The notes under the pieces are model-generated. The model ran no database searches. It saw only the letters and a list, made by a program, of their open reading frames with translations, and was not told the origin of the DNA. Both the position numbers and the translations under genes were made by a program. From Setophaga petechia (lineage: Eukaryota; Chordata; Aves; Passeriformes; Parulidae), in NCBI GenBank assembly GCA_024362935.1, contig JANCRA010000066.1:3132162-3196161 (forward strand): a stretch of DNA of 64,000 nt, given 5' to 3'. This document shows, in pieces, positions 21,531 through 34,199 of the stretch (position 1 is the first letter of the stretch; every line of letters begins with the position of its first letter).

Positions 21531-22815
21531 GGTTGTCAGTCAGGTGGGCACAGCAGTGCTGCTCACCCCTTTCTGGTGCTTTCTGGGGAATCAGCTCAGC
21601 TCCAGGGTCCATCAGGGGCATGTGCAGGGCCCGTGGGTGTGGATAAACACAGATAAAACACATTTTAATGGCCTGTTCTGAAGGGGTCTCGACACCATTA
21701 TTTACACACTGTGCTTTATTAGTCAGCACCTTGCTTGGTACTGGGTTAAGGGAGGATGCAGCAGCTTGAAACCCCAGCTCATCAATTCTAAACCCCTGTA
21801 ATTACTATTTTTTTTTAATGGAAAACGTTTTTTTCCAGACTTCTAAAGAGTGGACAAGCAGGAAGCTGTTTGTGAATTTTGTTTATGATGGATTTGTGTC
21901 CCAGGTGTGGCTGAGCTGTTGACCAGGGGATGTCAGTGCTGTGGGATGAGCAGAACTGAGCATTCCTCACTTCTGTGCACCCAGGGGATGGTTCCTGCTC
22001 TCAGCCACTTCCAGCAGCATTCCAGGGATTTCCAGCCACGGAATTATTGCTGCCCTTCTCTGCTTTCTGAGAGCCCAGCTGGGTGGGAAATGCCAAATTT
22101 CACAGCTGTGCTTCTGTTCCTGCTGCTGCCCTCCCAAGCCCTGCCAGAATCTGGCCTGGATCTTGACCAGAGGAAATTGTTATGATAATGTTGAGGGTTC
22201 ACTGGGGGCAAGGTCAGGCTGCCTTAACTGGTTTTGAGCCCACAGCATTGCAAGGAAAGTCTTTTTAACTCCATTTTTATCAGGAGTATCCTGAGACACA
22301 GGGTTGGAGTAATTTTTCACAGGCTTTAGTGAAATTATAACAAAGCTCTGTTTAGCTGAGTGGATTTTAAATAATACTTCTTTACTCTCCTCCATGTTTC
22401 CAGGCATTGGGAGGTTCAGAAACACCATGAATAGGCCTAAATTTAAATTAGCCTTTTTTTTTTTTCCCCCAACAGAAAATAGAGCAAATTCAAATGGAAG
22501 AGGAGAGATAAGACTTTAAGGGCTACAAAAAAAAAAAAAAAAGGGAAATGATTAAGTAGTAAAGATTCTCTGCTGCTGAAATTGTTGAGTGCAGCATTGA
22601 GCTGTCTCTTTGACATCCACAGAAATGTCAGAGGTGCTGGAATCCCATTGATTGGCTCCAGTATCCAGTGAGGAATGAGAGGAAGGGAAATGGAATCAGG
22701 ATTTAAGGGGAATTTAAACCAGGGGAGGCTTTTTTTGCTCCACCTGGGAAGAGGTGGAGCAGCTGGTGTTGGTGTGTGAATTACCAGCAGTGTCATTACC
22801 CGGGGTGTAAATTCC
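21531..22815. other. intron 1, single-copy
   Basis: A 17-base A-run lies at about 22,527-22,543 and a T-run at about 22,456. No exon or mobile element recognised. Confidence 0.4.
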
Positions 22816-22819
22816 CAAA

Positions 22820-23035
22820 ATCCCAGGATCAGTGAGGTTGGAAAAGCCCTCCCAGGTCACAGAGTCCAAGCTGTGCCCAGTGCCCACCTTGTCCCCAGCC
22901 CAGAGCCCTGAGTGTCACATCCAGGCCCCCTTGGACACCTCCAGGGATGAGATTCCAGCACCTCCCTGGGCAGTTCTGATGCCTGACCACCCTTTCCATG
23001 CAGAAATTCCACCTGGACACACCTGGAGGTGGCAC
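22820..23035 (-). mobile_element. CR1 LINE 3' fragment
   Basis: The antisense CR1 3' region: GAGGTTGGAAAAGCCCTCCC, CCAAGCTGTGCCCAGTGCCC, then GGACACCTCCAGGGATGAGA and the CAGAAATTCC end. It is diverged from the other CR1 pieces and probably belongs to another subfamily. Confidence 0.75.
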
Positions 23036-23688
23036 AGGGAACATTCTAAACTATCAACAAGTGTTGTGTGTAATTGTGGAGTGAAAGATGGAAATCACAG
23101 CCCAGAGGGGCTTTTTTTTCCAGAATTCTGCTTGCCAAGCAAGGATTGCCTTAGGAGGGCACAGGAAAAAGGCCACCAGTGCCACCAGAGCCAGCCTGGT
23201 TTGTGTGGGCACCACCTGGGCACGCCTGGAGCCAAATCCTCACCAAAAAAATTCCTCAATCCTTGCTGAATGTTTCAGCTTTTTCCTCTGTTAATCCTGG
23301 GTGTGCTCAGAAGGCAGCTCCTCTTTCCATCCAACCTGCAGGAAACCCACAGCACCCCAGGTAAAAAGACTTTTCCACTCCTGTTTCACTCCTGGGCAGT
23401 GAAGTAGACAGGACAGGAGGCTTTTTCTCCTTTTCATGCCTTTATCAAAAGTGATCAGCTCAAGGTTGGGAAGCTCAACGGACCCACGGTGTCCAGCATG
23501 ACTCGGAGAAGGAGGAAAGTGCAGCTTTGTCCACTAAAGGGCAGAGCTGGGGGTCCCAGCCCCAGGTTTCTGAGCCCTCGGGCCTGTCATGCAGGGTCTT
23601 GGCCTCAGCTGAAGTCCTCTTGCTCAGACTGAGGGGCTACAAAGGTTTCCAGCATCTCTTCAGGCTCGGCGCTCCGTTCCTCACGTCC
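23036..23688. other. intron 1, single-copy
   Basis: No gene or repeat recognised between the CR1 fragment and the solo LTR. Confidence 0.35.
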
Positions 23689-23694
23689 ACACAT

Positions 23695-24093
23695 TGTCAC
23701 AGACATTCTTCTTGAAAAATCCTTTCTTAGGATTTTTCCTTGCTGGAGCTGAAAGGTTTCAGCAGCAATGTAAACAATTATTATCTGCTGCTGTGGAATG
23801 CAACAGTTCCACCTGTGATTGGTCCCCTGTAGATGTTTGGACCTACTGACCACTCACGATGGACCTGCTGTCGTCTCTGCTGAGACACAGAGCCTTGTTT
23901 TTCATTCTTTCTAGCTCTCTCTTGCTTAGCATAGCAGCTTCTGAAGAAGCCTCTCTTTCTTTCTATAATTATGTAGTATAGTTATAATGCTATATGTATA
24001 TATATCACAATATAATAAATCTAGCCTTCTGATAATGGAGTCAAGATCCTGTCTCCTCCATCCTCTAACAAACCCCTGTGAACACCGACAACA
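23695..24093 (+). mobile_element. solo LTR, family C, with exact 6-bp target duplication
   Basis: The LTR runs from TGTCACAGACATTC to ACCGACAACA (399 bp, TG...CA). The hexamer ACACAT flanks it on both sides (23,689-23,694 and 24,094-24,099), which fixes the ends. Six-base duplications are typical of class II (ERVK-like) retroviruses. AATAAA occurs in the R region (about 24,014). Relatives at 38,292-38,674 and 58,171-58,557 are inverted. No internal genes. Confidence 0.88.
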
Positions 24094-24099
24094 ACACAT

Positions 24100-25095
24100 C
24101 ACTCTGATCTCTTAATTCTGTATTGGTTTGTTGATTTTGGGGTCTTTTTGGTAAGTTTGAGGAGGTTTTTGCCATGGCATGCTTGTCTTGAGGCTGTTTT
24201 GCATCTTCTCTTCTGCCCCCTCCATGTCTGGGGAGAAGGACAACTTGCTATATGGATACAACAGGAGCAATTTACAAGAATGGTGATTGCAGTAACAAAC
24301 AGGTAGAACTTTACTTTCTCCCCCCAAAAATGGGCAGATTTTTATTTATAACAGGCAGAGCAGCGGGTGCCCCAGGAGGTGCTGGAAGTCAGGAGGGAGG
24401 CAGGAGCAGGAGGGCCTGGCCAAGGTCACCCAGCAGGAGCAGCCTGGATGTCAGTCCTGCGTCATCCCACGCTGAGCACCAGCACGGGGATGTGATGCTG
24501 CAGCTCCTGAGGTGGTTTTTGAGAAGCCTCCCTGCTGCAGATGAGGCTGGAGCTGTGTCTGTGCAAAGGCATTTCACAGTGGTTACACTGGAACAGAACA
24601 ATTCCTGCATCCATTTATCAAAATGTCTGTGATTCCCATTTCCAGACAGATAAACCAACGGTGAATCTCAAATAAAGGCGTCTTTGTCCAGAACGTTTTA
24701 ACACAAAAGGAAAGGGAAGATTTGTTCCTCTGACCTCTGGGATGGGAAGTGTGTTCTGCCCTGCTGAAATGGCTTTATTTGGGTTTCATCCACCTGCCTT
24801 GGTGCTTTGTTTCAGTGGAGCATTTTAGCTGGTGCTCAGCTGTCAGTTCAGAGCAGGGCACGGTCACAGGCTGATAATCCCAGCCCCAGCTGCACGAGGA
24901 GGTGCAAGGAGGGCTGGGGTAGCCAGGAAAGATGAGTTAATCACAGGCAGAGAATTAACCACAACTGGGGATTTGCTGCTTCACTGCTCTGCTGTTATTT
25001 GCACACTCCCCTGACTCGCAGGAGTTGTCAGAGCCCAGTTCCTGCTGCCTCCCATGGCTGGGGGCACTGGGGGGATCTTCCCTTCCCCATCCCTA
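24100..25095. other. intron 1, single-copy
   Basis: No gene or repeat recognised. A 126-residue frame (24,252-24,632) has no known domain and is opposed by an overlapping frame. Confidence 0.35.
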
Positions 25096-25699
25096 TGTGA
25101 AAAATGCACATTTTATCATTGGCTCTTTGCAAATATTCAAATTAATATTATATGTGTTATGTTAGAAAGTGATGCTGTATTAATTTTTTAAAGTAGTGTG
25201 TTAAATACTGTTTTAAGTTATAATGTTAAAATAGGAACTATGTCTGTGAGATATTTTTTGAAAAGAAAGGAATGAGGAGCTTGCACCACATAGCAGCCAC
25301 AGGACACCTAAATCCTTCAGAGAAAAAGAAGTTATTGCTCCATTATCAGAAGAAACCAACTTTTTTCACTATTAGGATTCAGAGGAAGAAGTTGATGATG
25401 ACCAGACAGAATTCTGTGTTTGAATGGAATTTATGCATCATGGATGAGGTGTATGAATATGCAACAGGCTGTTGCTTTTAAGGGTTAATCCTCTGTTAAT
25501 TTGGGTCCTTTTTCAGGCTCATTTTGCCCAGAAAGAGGTACCTGGACTGTCCATAACTCTTTGTTTTTCATTGTCTCATATTGTCCTAAATCCTAATTGT
25601 CCAAATTATTATTACTCTCATTATATTACTATTTTTATAACCATTTTATTACTATTGAACTTTTAAAATTTTAAAAACAAGTGATTGGCGTTTTTCACA
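25096..25699 (-). mobile_element. solo LTR, family D, near full length
   Basis: In + view it starts TGTGAAAAATGCACATTTTA and ends GGCGTTTTTCACA, so the ends are complementary (TGTGAAAAA / TTTTTCACA). Related pieces lie at 32,840-33,218 (same orientation) and at 35,545-35,720 and 37,321-38,118 (opposite). Strand is assigned relative to these copies, not from a proven promoter. I see no exact target duplication. Confidence 0.75.
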
Positions 25700-26550
25700 G
25701 CTACAACAGGGATAAACAGAATTTGCAAAATGATTTACAGATTTATTCTGCAGAGAGAGATCTTGGGATGTTTGTGAGGAGCTTTCAGCAGGTACAAATT
25801 GCACAAGGTTGATTAACTGCTCAACTTTTATGTGCTCTTGGTTCTCTCCCTTGATTGCATGGAGGGAATTCAACCATTTCATGGACAATTTGGGATTAAT
25901 TGTGAATGACATTTTGAGGTGAAAGTTGTCTGTCTGCCACTGAACTTCAAGCAGCATTGTCAAAAAAAGTCAGGAATAAAACCGAGTGCAGTTTCTGTTG
26001 CAGGAATGACTTGCACAGCTCCTGTAATTTGTACAGAATTTTATATTTTTTATACCTTTAGATCCATGTTTTATGCAAAGACTGCAGCTTTTAAAAGCAA
26101 AGTGTGCTCACCAGAGATGGGGAGGTGGGAGGTGTGCATGAGAATTTGCCAGATGCATCAGAGAATTGGATGCTGGGCTTTAGAAAAGCAGAATATTGGC
26201 AGAGAGGATGCTCTGGACCTTCTGAATTTAACCTGCCACACACTCTGCCTTTGAAGCAGTTGCTTAAATTATGTGAGCTCCAGCTTCTTGTCTATGGAGG
26301 GGGAAAAGTAGTGCTGTACTAATAGTATTATCTAATTAATTATGAAGATGAATGCCTGCAGGATGGCAGAGATCAAATGGAGAACTTGTTTCCTTGTTAC
26401 GGTTCCTGTTATTTATCAGCAATTTATCAATATTTTGTTTAGTTAATTTAGTGAAAGCAGAGTTTGAAATAAGATTTTTTTTTTTCCTGGTGGCATTTAT
26501 GTCATTACTTTTGGAGTTGCATGGCCTGAGGTGGAGTTAATTTTTTGAAG
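25700..26550. other. intron 1, single-copy
   Basis: A+T-rich. A 111-residue frame (25,919-26,254) has no recognised domain. No supported feature. Confidence 0.35.
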
Positions 26551-26559
26551 AAAACAGGA

Positions 26560-26990
26560 GGGAGGGGGATTTTAGGCATAGGAGGAATGGGATTTTGGGC
26601 ACAGGAAAAATGGAATTTTAGGCACAGGAGGAATGGGATTTTGGGCACAGGAGGAATGGGATTTTGGGCACAGGAGGAGTGGGATTTTAGGCATAGGAGG
26701 AATGGGATTTTAGGCATAGGAAAAATGGAATTTTAGGCACAGGAGGAATGGGATTTTGGGCACAGGAGGAATGGGATTTTGGGCACAGGAGGAATGGGAT
26801 TTTAGGCGTAGGAGGAATGGGATTTTAGGCACAGGAGGAATGGGATTTTAGGCACAAGAGGAATGGGATTTTAGGCACGGGAGGAATGGGATTTTGGGCA
26901 CAAGAGGAATGGGATTTTGGGCACAGGAGAAATGGGATTTTAGGCACAGGAGGAATGGGATTTTGGGCACAGGAGGATTGGGATTTTAGG
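26560..26990. repeat. 23-bp minisatellite, about 18 copies
   Basis: The unit is GGAGGAATGGGATTTTGGGC plus ACA, with TAGGCACA and TAGGCATA variants. The + strand is purine-rich. Confidence 0.95.
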
Positions 26991-26999
26991 AAGTTTGCT

Positions 27000-27720
27000 G
27001 AGGAGCTTTGTGGTGGGCTGTGGTGGCTCATAGGGGGTCACATCCTGTCCCCAATCCTATTCCACATATTTAAATCCATAAATTCCATCAGGATTCTCCC
27101 CTCCTCTCACTGCTGTGGGCAGAGGAGGCTCTGCACCTTGCAGGGGCTGTGGAGAGCTGCTAAACTCAGGGCTACAGAAAATTGCAGCTCATTTCTCCTC
27201 TGACAAAAGGCACAATTCCATGTTCCTTTCCCCTTTATCCACCAAATAATAACACCCAGAAAAAATCCATTTCCTCCTGGAGAGGAGAGGAAAACATCCC
27301 ATCCTGCAGGAGGATAATGGAGCTGGTGCTTTTCCAAAGGTGATGCCATTTTTAAAGATGCTCCTTGCATCCCACAGCATATTGTTTATGTCCCTCTATT
27401 GTTGTTTTGTCTCCATTAGGGAAAGGTTAGGCACAGTCCTGGGCACTGGGCAGCTGTCAGCAGCATCCCCAAGGGGCTCTCAGTAAAGTTAAGCACCACT
27501 TGGGCTGTTAATATTAAAATAAGATTCACCTGCTGGAATAATGAAGGATTTGAAGGATGGGGAGTTTGTCCCTCGTTGTGTGGGGACTTTTTTTTCCCTG
27601 AGATGCCTTCGGATTTTATTTTTTTAAATTTTTCGTATATTTGTAATCCTGCAATTCTTTAGTTTGTAACCCTAAACTCCACACACAGTGTGAGCTGCTG
27701 CTTTCCCATTCTGGGCAGAC
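27000..27720. other. intron 1, single-copy
   Basis: No gene or repeat recognised. Confidence 0.35.
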
Positions 27721-27724
27721 ACAA

Positions 27725-27945
27725 TGTCATGGTTTGGCCTGAGAGATTTTTAGGGAAGTGATGCAAACCTCAAAACCTCAAAATTCAACCTCAAAACCAC
27801 TAAACCCAACAATTCCTCTGCAGGCCTGGCAACCAAGGACACCTCACTGCCTGAGAGATGGGAACAAAAGTGAGTTGGGGGAACAAACTTGGGGTCAATG
27901 ACTTCATTAGCTGAAGCTGTAATTGGAATTAATTAACCCCCCCAA
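27725..27945 (+). mobile_element. truncated LTR fragment
   Basis: Starts TGTCATGGTTTGGCCTGAGA and continues with a purine/A-rich U3-like segment, then AAGCTGTAATTGGAATTAAT and CCAATATATCC. This resembles the U3 part of the LTR at 2,930-3,945 (GCTGTAGTTGGACAATTAAC, CCAATATGC). It is cut off where the next minisatellite begins. Confidence 0.55.
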
Positions 27946-27949
27946 TATA

Positions 27950-28918
27950 TCCTTCTTTTGGATAGGATGAGATTTAATGTCTCTTTTGGGTGGGATGGGA
28001 TGGGATTTAAGTTCTCTTTTGGATGGGATTAGATGAGATTTAAGATCTCTTTGGGATGGGATGGGATGGGATGGGATGGGATGGGATTTAAGGTCTCTTT
28101 TGGGTGGGATTGGGTGAGATTTAGGATCTCTTTTGGGTGGGATTGGATAAGGTTTAAGGTCTCTTGGATGAGGTTTAGGGTCTCTTTTGGATGGGATTAG
28201 ATGAGGTTTAAGGCCTCTTTTGGGTGGGATTGGATGGGATTTAAGGTCTCTTTTGGGTGGGATGGGATTTAAGGTCTCTTTTGGGTGGGATGAGATTTAA
28301 GGTCTCTTTTGGATTGGATGGGATGAGGTTAAAGGTCTCTTCTGGGTGGGATTGGATGAGGTTTAAGATCTCTTTTAGGATGAGATGAGATTTAAGATCT
28401 CTTTTGGATGGGATGGAATGAGGTTTAGGGTCTCTTAGATAGGACTGGATGATATTTAAGGTCTCTTTTGGATGAGGTTGGATGAGGTTTAAGATCTCTT
28501 TTGAGTGTGATTGGATGGGATTTAAGGTCCCTTTTGGATGGAATTGGATGAGATTTAAGGTCCCTTTTGGGTGGGATGGGATCTAAGGTCTCTTTGGTGG
28601 GATTGGATGAGATTTGAAGTCTCTTCTGGATGGGATGGCCTGAGGTTTCAGGTCTCTTTTGGATGGGATCTAAGATCTCTTTTGGATGGGATGGGATTTA
28701 AAGTCTCTTTTGGATGGGATGGATGAGGTTTCAGGTCTCTTTTGGATGAGATGAGATTTAAGGTCTCTTTTGGATGGGACTGGATGATATTTAAGGTCTT
28801 TTTTGGATGAGATTGGATGAGGTTTAAGATCTCTTTTGGGTGGGATGGATGAGATTTCAGGTCTCTTTTGGATGAGATCTAAGGTCCCTTTTGGATGGGA
28901 CTGGATGATATTTAAGGT
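27950..28918. repeat. ~30-37-bp minisatellite, about 28 copies
   Basis: The unit is about GGATGGGATTGGATGAGATT plus TAAGGTCTCTTTT, with internal GGGAT slippage (for example 28,053-28,085). It starts at the cut end of the LTR fragment and ends at a CR1 tail. Confidence 0.93.
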
Positions 28919-28919
28919 T

Positions 28920-28955
28920 TCTCTTCAACCCAAACCATTCCAGGATCCTGTCTTT
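28920..28955 (+). mobile_element. CR1 3' tail remnant
   Basis: CTCTTCAACCCAAACCATTC is the sense-strand end of CR1, followed by CAGGATCCTGTC. It is only about 35 bp long and abuts the array. Confidence 0.5.
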
Positions 28956-28959
28956 AACT

Positions 28960-30415
28960 TTTCCCTGGTGTCTCACTGACCCAGGGCCCTTCTCCAGTGG
29001 CACAGGCAGGGCTGGTTCTCACCCTGGACAAGATTTAAAGCAGAAAAACCAACCCTGCAAGGGCCCTGCTGTTGTCACCTCTTGGTAAACACCTGCACTT
29101 CTTCCTACTGAATTAACTAAATTCATTTAGCAAGAGCAAGTTCATTTTGCTGGATTTAAAATGCAGGCTTAGGGGAGGCTCTGTCATTTGTTCCTCCTGG
29201 GAGCACTTCCCAATCTTAAATTAGAGAACAAATGATGACCTTTTTTTACCCAGGAGTCCAACACTGAGGGCTGTTACAGGGAGTTTTTTGCCTTTTTTTC
29301 TTCCATGAAATGCAGTTAACAAATGAGACTTTTGACAAAAAATCCCCAATTTGAACGTAGAAGTCGATTCAATTCACCCCCTGTTAGCTCCTTGATTGAG
29401 AGCTATGTAGATTGAAGAAGAAAGGTATTGATCTGCTTTGGGGATTGAAAACTAAGATGAAGTGGAATATGTCTGTGGGTGAAAATGAGGTTTTAAATGG
29501 ATGGAGGAGGCGAGAGAAAAATAAAACACAATGTGATGTTAATAGGAGGCAGTTTGGGGTTTCTCTGGTGGTTCTGCAGAGGTGGAGAGGGCACAGGAGG
29601 CAGAAGTTGTGCAAGTCTTGGAAAATCAGTGCCTGGCACAAGAGTTTTTCTATATTGGGTCAAAACAGCTCAAAAAAATCTGGTTTTGGGCTGTCAGAAC
29701 ATCCATCAGTTCCCAAACCCTGCTTGGACAGAGGGACATCCCTTGTTGAACAGAGTACCCACAGCTGATCTTTAACATCCCCTCCCAACCATTCCACCAT
29801 TCCTGAAATGATAATCGAGCTTTCACCATTGTAAACGTGCAACCCAGGTCGAAATGGACTGAAAAATTCAGTATAATTGAAATGTTTCACTCTTTCTCCA
29901 CATAATCTGGTAGGAGCCTTCTGTAGCTATTATTCTTTGGGGCATGTGACTGGCTTGTTTTTTTGGCTCATTGAGTGAAGTGAATTATTAACTTTTATTT
30001 ATTAACTTTCCTCTGTACTGTCAACTCCAGGTGACTTTCATTGATTGCTCAAGGTGACAAGGAGGCATTAGGTAATAAATATCAAGTGCTGCAATACTTA
30101 AAGGAAGTGAATATGAAAGTGCTGTTAACGGAATCAAGTAAAAATTGGATTTATACCCCCTAACAAAAAATTCCCAGGAGAAATTGCTTTCTGGTGGACT
30201 CTTTTTGTAATTCAAATCCAATCACACAAGTGTGAGCTGCTGTAATACAATTGCCTGGCAGAGGGGTTTTGTTGGAAGATCTCAGAGCTCTTGTAAACAC
30301 AGAGAACATTTCACTTCTGCAGAGCGTGAGGAGATGAGGACGGTGGTGCAGGAGTGAAGAGCTTTTAATAAGTGCAGTCTCTGCTTGTTCCCAGTGATAT
30401 TTTTAATTTAGTTCA
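28960..30415. other. intron 1, single-copy
   Basis: A+T-rich with no recognised repeat. A 118-residue frame at 29,412-29,768 and an overlapping 92-residue frame show no known domain. Conservation could not be tested. Confidence 0.4.
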
Positions 30416-30419
30416 GCTC

Positions 30420-31850
30420 TGGAGGTGTGAGATGCTGGGGATGGCAGTGGATGAAGTGGTTTCTTCTGTTTTGGCTGCTGCAGAGCTTCTCTGGGTCTCC
30501 TGGGGCTGAAAAGGGTCTGTGGCCTCTCTGCCAGCACCAAAAGGGGATTTGTGTAACTTCTGGCCTTTCAGGGAGTAAAAAATGCATGAAGATACAAGCT
30601 GGTTCATGAGCTGATGTGTAAAATCTAAATTAGAATCCAGAATGTGATGGGAATGGGGGAGAAACCCCATGGAACTCCCTCAGATGGAAAACTTTTCAAT
30701 GCAGATTGAGTTCTGAAGGAGCTCTGCCCACTGGGCTCTCTTAAACCAGCAGGGAGAGGATGGAATTGTTGATATTGGGAGAATTCCATCCACTGGGAAT
30801 GGCAGTGGGTGAAGTGGTTTCTTCTGTTTTGGCTGCTGCAGAGCTGCTCTGGGTCTCCTGGGGCTGAAAAGGGTCTGTGGCCTCTCTGCCAGCACCAAAA
30901 GGGGATTTGTGTAAAAAATGCATGAAAACACAAGCTGGTTCATGAGCTGATATGTAAAATCTAAATTAGAATCCAGAATGTGATGGGAATGGGGGAGAAA
31001 CCCCATGGAACTCCCTCAGATGGAAAACTTTTCAATGCAGATTGAGTTCTGAAGGAGCTCTGCCCACTCTGCTCTCTTAAACCAGCAGGGAGAGGATGGA
31101 ATTGTTGATATTGGGAGAATTCCATCCACTGGGAATGGCAGTGGGTGAAGTGGTTTCTTCTGTTGTGGCTGCTGCAGAGCTGCTCTGGGTCTCCTGGGGC
31201 TAAAAAGGGTCTGTGACCTCTCTGCCAGCACCAAAGGGGATTTGTGTAACTTCTGGGCTTTCAGGGGGTAAAAAATGCTTGAAAATACAAGCTGGTTCAG
31301 GAGCTGATCTGTAAAATCTAAATTAGAATCCAGAATGTGATGGGAATGGGGGAGAAACCCCATGGAACTCCCTCAGATGGAAAACTTTGCAGTGCAGATT
31401 GAGTTCTAAAGGAGCTTTCCCCACTCTGCTCCCTTTAAACCAGCAGGGAGAGGATGGAATTGTTGATATTGGGAGAGATGGAATTGTTGATATTGGGAGA
31501 ATTCCATCCACTGGGAATGGCAGTGGATGAAGTGGTTTCTTCTGTTGTGGCTGCTGCAGAGCTGCTCTGGGTCCCCAGAGGCTAAAAAGAGTCTGTGGCC
31601 TCTCTGCCAGCACCAGAAGGGGATTTGTGTAAAAAATGCATGAAGATACAAGCTGGTTCAGGAGCTGATGTGTAAAATCTAAATTAGAATCCAGAATGTG
31701 ATGGGAATGGGGAAGAAACCCCATGGAACTCAGATGGAAAACTTTTCAATGCAGATTGAGTTCTAAAGGAGCTCTGCCCACTGGGCTCTCTTCAAACCAG
31801 CAGGGAGAGGATGGAATTGTTGATGTTGGGAGAATTCCAAGGGCTGAGGG
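30420..31850. repeat. ~335-360-bp tandem repeat, about 4.3 copies
   Basis: AATCCAGAATGTGATGGGAA recurs at 30,634, 30,970, 31,327 and 31,688. Each unit also has GGGAGAGGATGGAATTGTTG and GGCCTCTCTGCCAGCACCA. The third unit ends in a small duplication of GATGGAATTGTTGATATTGG (31,453 and 31,477). The reverse-strand frames of 80-133 residues are copies of the same shadow frame. Confidence 0.93.
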
Positions 31851-32825
31851 CTTGGAAATTCTTGGGGAGTTTGGATTTGGAGCCCAACATCTCCCTTGGG
31901 CCTTGAGGGAACATTGAATTTTACAGCAGAGCTCCAGTGGCAAAGGGAATTTGAGCTGGTTTTAATTGTTTAATGGTGACAGGAAGAGACCAATAACAGA
32001 ATATTTTCATGAGAAATTCTTTAATTTTTGTTCCACTGTGACTTGGGATGGATTTCACCTTGAACCTTCCTTCACCTTCTTCAATTTTTATATTTCTTTT
32101 TTTGAGATAATCCTGACACCCGAGATGAAAATGCCTTTGAGCCCCCTGGATAAACCATTTAAATGCAAATATTATTTTACTGCAAAATAATTGAAATACA
32201 AATTGAAAAATTTGTTTTGGTGATAATAATTAGCACCTTGTAAATGAGACTGAGTAAAAAATGCTGCACATGAGTGGGAGTCCATTTGCAGACACTGGGA
32301 AAAAAAGTTTTTCATCAAATTACCTTCTGTTTTCTGAGTTTCATTTCAACTGGGGGTTGAGATGATCTGTGTCATTTTTACAGATATCTGCAGTGGAGGT
32401 GAGAAAAAAAATGAAATCTTTGCTGTGTTCATCTCAGAGAGAAAATACCAGTAAAATTTTCAGAAGGTTTTGAATCAGGCTGAACATTTTAATTGAGGCT
32501 CTGACTCTCAGGACAAGATTTTCAAGGATATTTAGATGCCAAAATAAATGGGAGACTTGCCCAGGGTGGGGTTTATAAGGGAAATGTGGCTGCACAGCTC
32601 AGGTGGGGTTAGGAAAGCTCCAGAAAATTTTAAAATATTTCAAATCCTGGGGCTCTGAAGTCCCTTTGGAAAGGATTTGTGAACTTGGGTTTGGTTTTGT
32701 GGCGTTTGTCCCAAAGGGATCACTCAGAGCCTCCCAGCTCCCATCTCTGTGCCTTTACCACATCTTAAACCAGATTTTATGAGAAATGGGCAATTTTATG
32801 AAAAATTTGAAAAATTTAGAAAAAA
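31851..32825. other. intron 1, single-copy, A+T-rich
   Basis: No gene or repeat recognised. Confidence 0.35.
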
Positions 32826-32839
32826 TTTGATGAAAACAT

Positions 32840-33218
32840 TTTATTGGCTTTTTGCAAATATTAAATGTGTTGTGCTGGAAAGTGATGCTGTATTAATTCT
32901 CTTAAGTAGTGTGGTAAATATAGTTTTAGGTTATAAGAAAGTGTTAAAATGGAAACAATGCTATGTAAAATACCTTTTTTTTTCCTAAAGAAAGGACTCT
33001 GAGATAGCTGCCACAGGACACCTGAATCTTTCAGAGAAGGAGAACAGAATCCTGTGTTTGAATGGAATTTATGCGTCATGGATGAGCTGTATGAATATGC
33101 AACAGGTTATTGTTTTTAAGGGTTAATTCTCTGTTAACCTGGGTCCTTTTTTGGGCTTGTGCTGCCCAGAAAAAGGTACCCAGACTGTCCATAACTCTTT
33201 GTTTTTATTGTCTCATAT
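32840..33218 (-). mobile_element. LTR family D, partial
   Basis: Matches 25,096-25,640 in the same orientation (GAAAGTGATGCTGTATTAAT, GTTTGAATGGAATTTATGC, GAATATGCAACAGG). It lacks the outer end, an internal segment around the TCAGAAGAAACC part, and the right end. At 33,218 it changes abruptly to family E. Confidence 0.75.
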
Positions 33219-33700
33219 TTTACAAATAAACTTTAGGTTTGCTGAGAAATGAAATTGGACATTGAAAAATAAAAGAAACAATGGAGAAGAAAAACCCCTA
33301 AATTCTTTAAAAATTAAAAATTCAAAGGGAGGGTTGTACATTAGAGGGGAATCTCTGGGATCAGGTGTTCTGGGAAGTCTGAACCTCTCAAGTACCTCAG
33401 AAATACAGAAAAACCCCATAATTCCCTAAGAATTAAACATTTAAAAGGAAGGGTTGTACATTAGAGGGGAATCTCTGGGATCAGGTGTTCTGGGAAGTCT
33501 GAACCTCTCAAGTACCTCAGAAATGAGGAAAGAGAGAAGGGAAATGTGGATGGAAATTGGGATAAAAGGAGGCTGCATCCTCCAAAAATTGGAGAGACCC
33601 CGGGGATGCCCCATGGCCTCTGCCTTGATTGGAATAAAGTTCCAGGACTCCTCTGTCTCCTTTTTGGCCACAAACCTCTGGTGTTTGTGGATGAATTTTT
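33219..33700 (+). mobile_element. LTR family E, inverted and partial
   Basis: In + view, ACAAATAAACTTTAGGTTTG begins the complement of the family E copies at 20.4 and 45.6 kb. It ends CCTCTGGTGTTTGTGGATGA. An internal segment with GGAAGGGTTGTACATTAGAG is tandemly duplicated at 33,329 and 33,451. The outer end is absent where it joins family D. Confidence 0.75.
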
Positions 33701-34195
33701 TTATTTTTTGGCTTGGGGTGTGGGGTGAATTCTGTGCAGCTCCTGTGTCACAGCTCCAGGATTTCCCCTCAGTCTGAAGCTGCTGCAGTGCCACAGGGCC
33801 CAGACTGGAAATGTGGAACGTGTGCACCAAGAAATGGATTTGCTGAGAAGTGCAGAGGGCAGAAACCTGGCATTGTGTTTGAAGTCTTATCAACTGGGGC
33901 TGCTTAATTTGATTTTTCACGTGTTGCTCTTCCTGGGGCGTTCAGGATTTTTGTTTGCTCGGGGTTTTTGGGCTGTGAATGTCTGAGCTCCTTCAGCCAA
34001 GCTGCCCTGTGCAAATCAGTGGGCCTGGCAGAACCAATGTCCCTTGTTCTCATGCCAAAGGCACCAAATAAATTCAGTTTTGTCACAGCACAAACACACC
34101 TGTGCTTAGATGGGGTCCAGCACAGGGGAATTTTCTGGTTTGTCTGCAGAAATCTCACAAGGTGGCTGTTGGGCTCTGTGCAATGCTAAATTTTT
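33701..34195. other. intron 1, single-copy
   Basis: Nothing recognised. Contains a TTTTGTCACAGCACAAACAC segment of unknown nature. Confidence 0.3.
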
Positions 34196-34199
34196 CCTC

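Noticed and set aside
23695..24093. Complete endogenous retrovirus
   Set aside because: A single LTR directly flanked by its 6-bp duplication leaves no room for internal genes. The same holds for 38,292 and 49,734.
26560..26990. CRISPR-like regular repeats
   Set aside because: The units adjoin each other with no unique spacers, and the genome is avian. The other arrays are rejected for the same reason.
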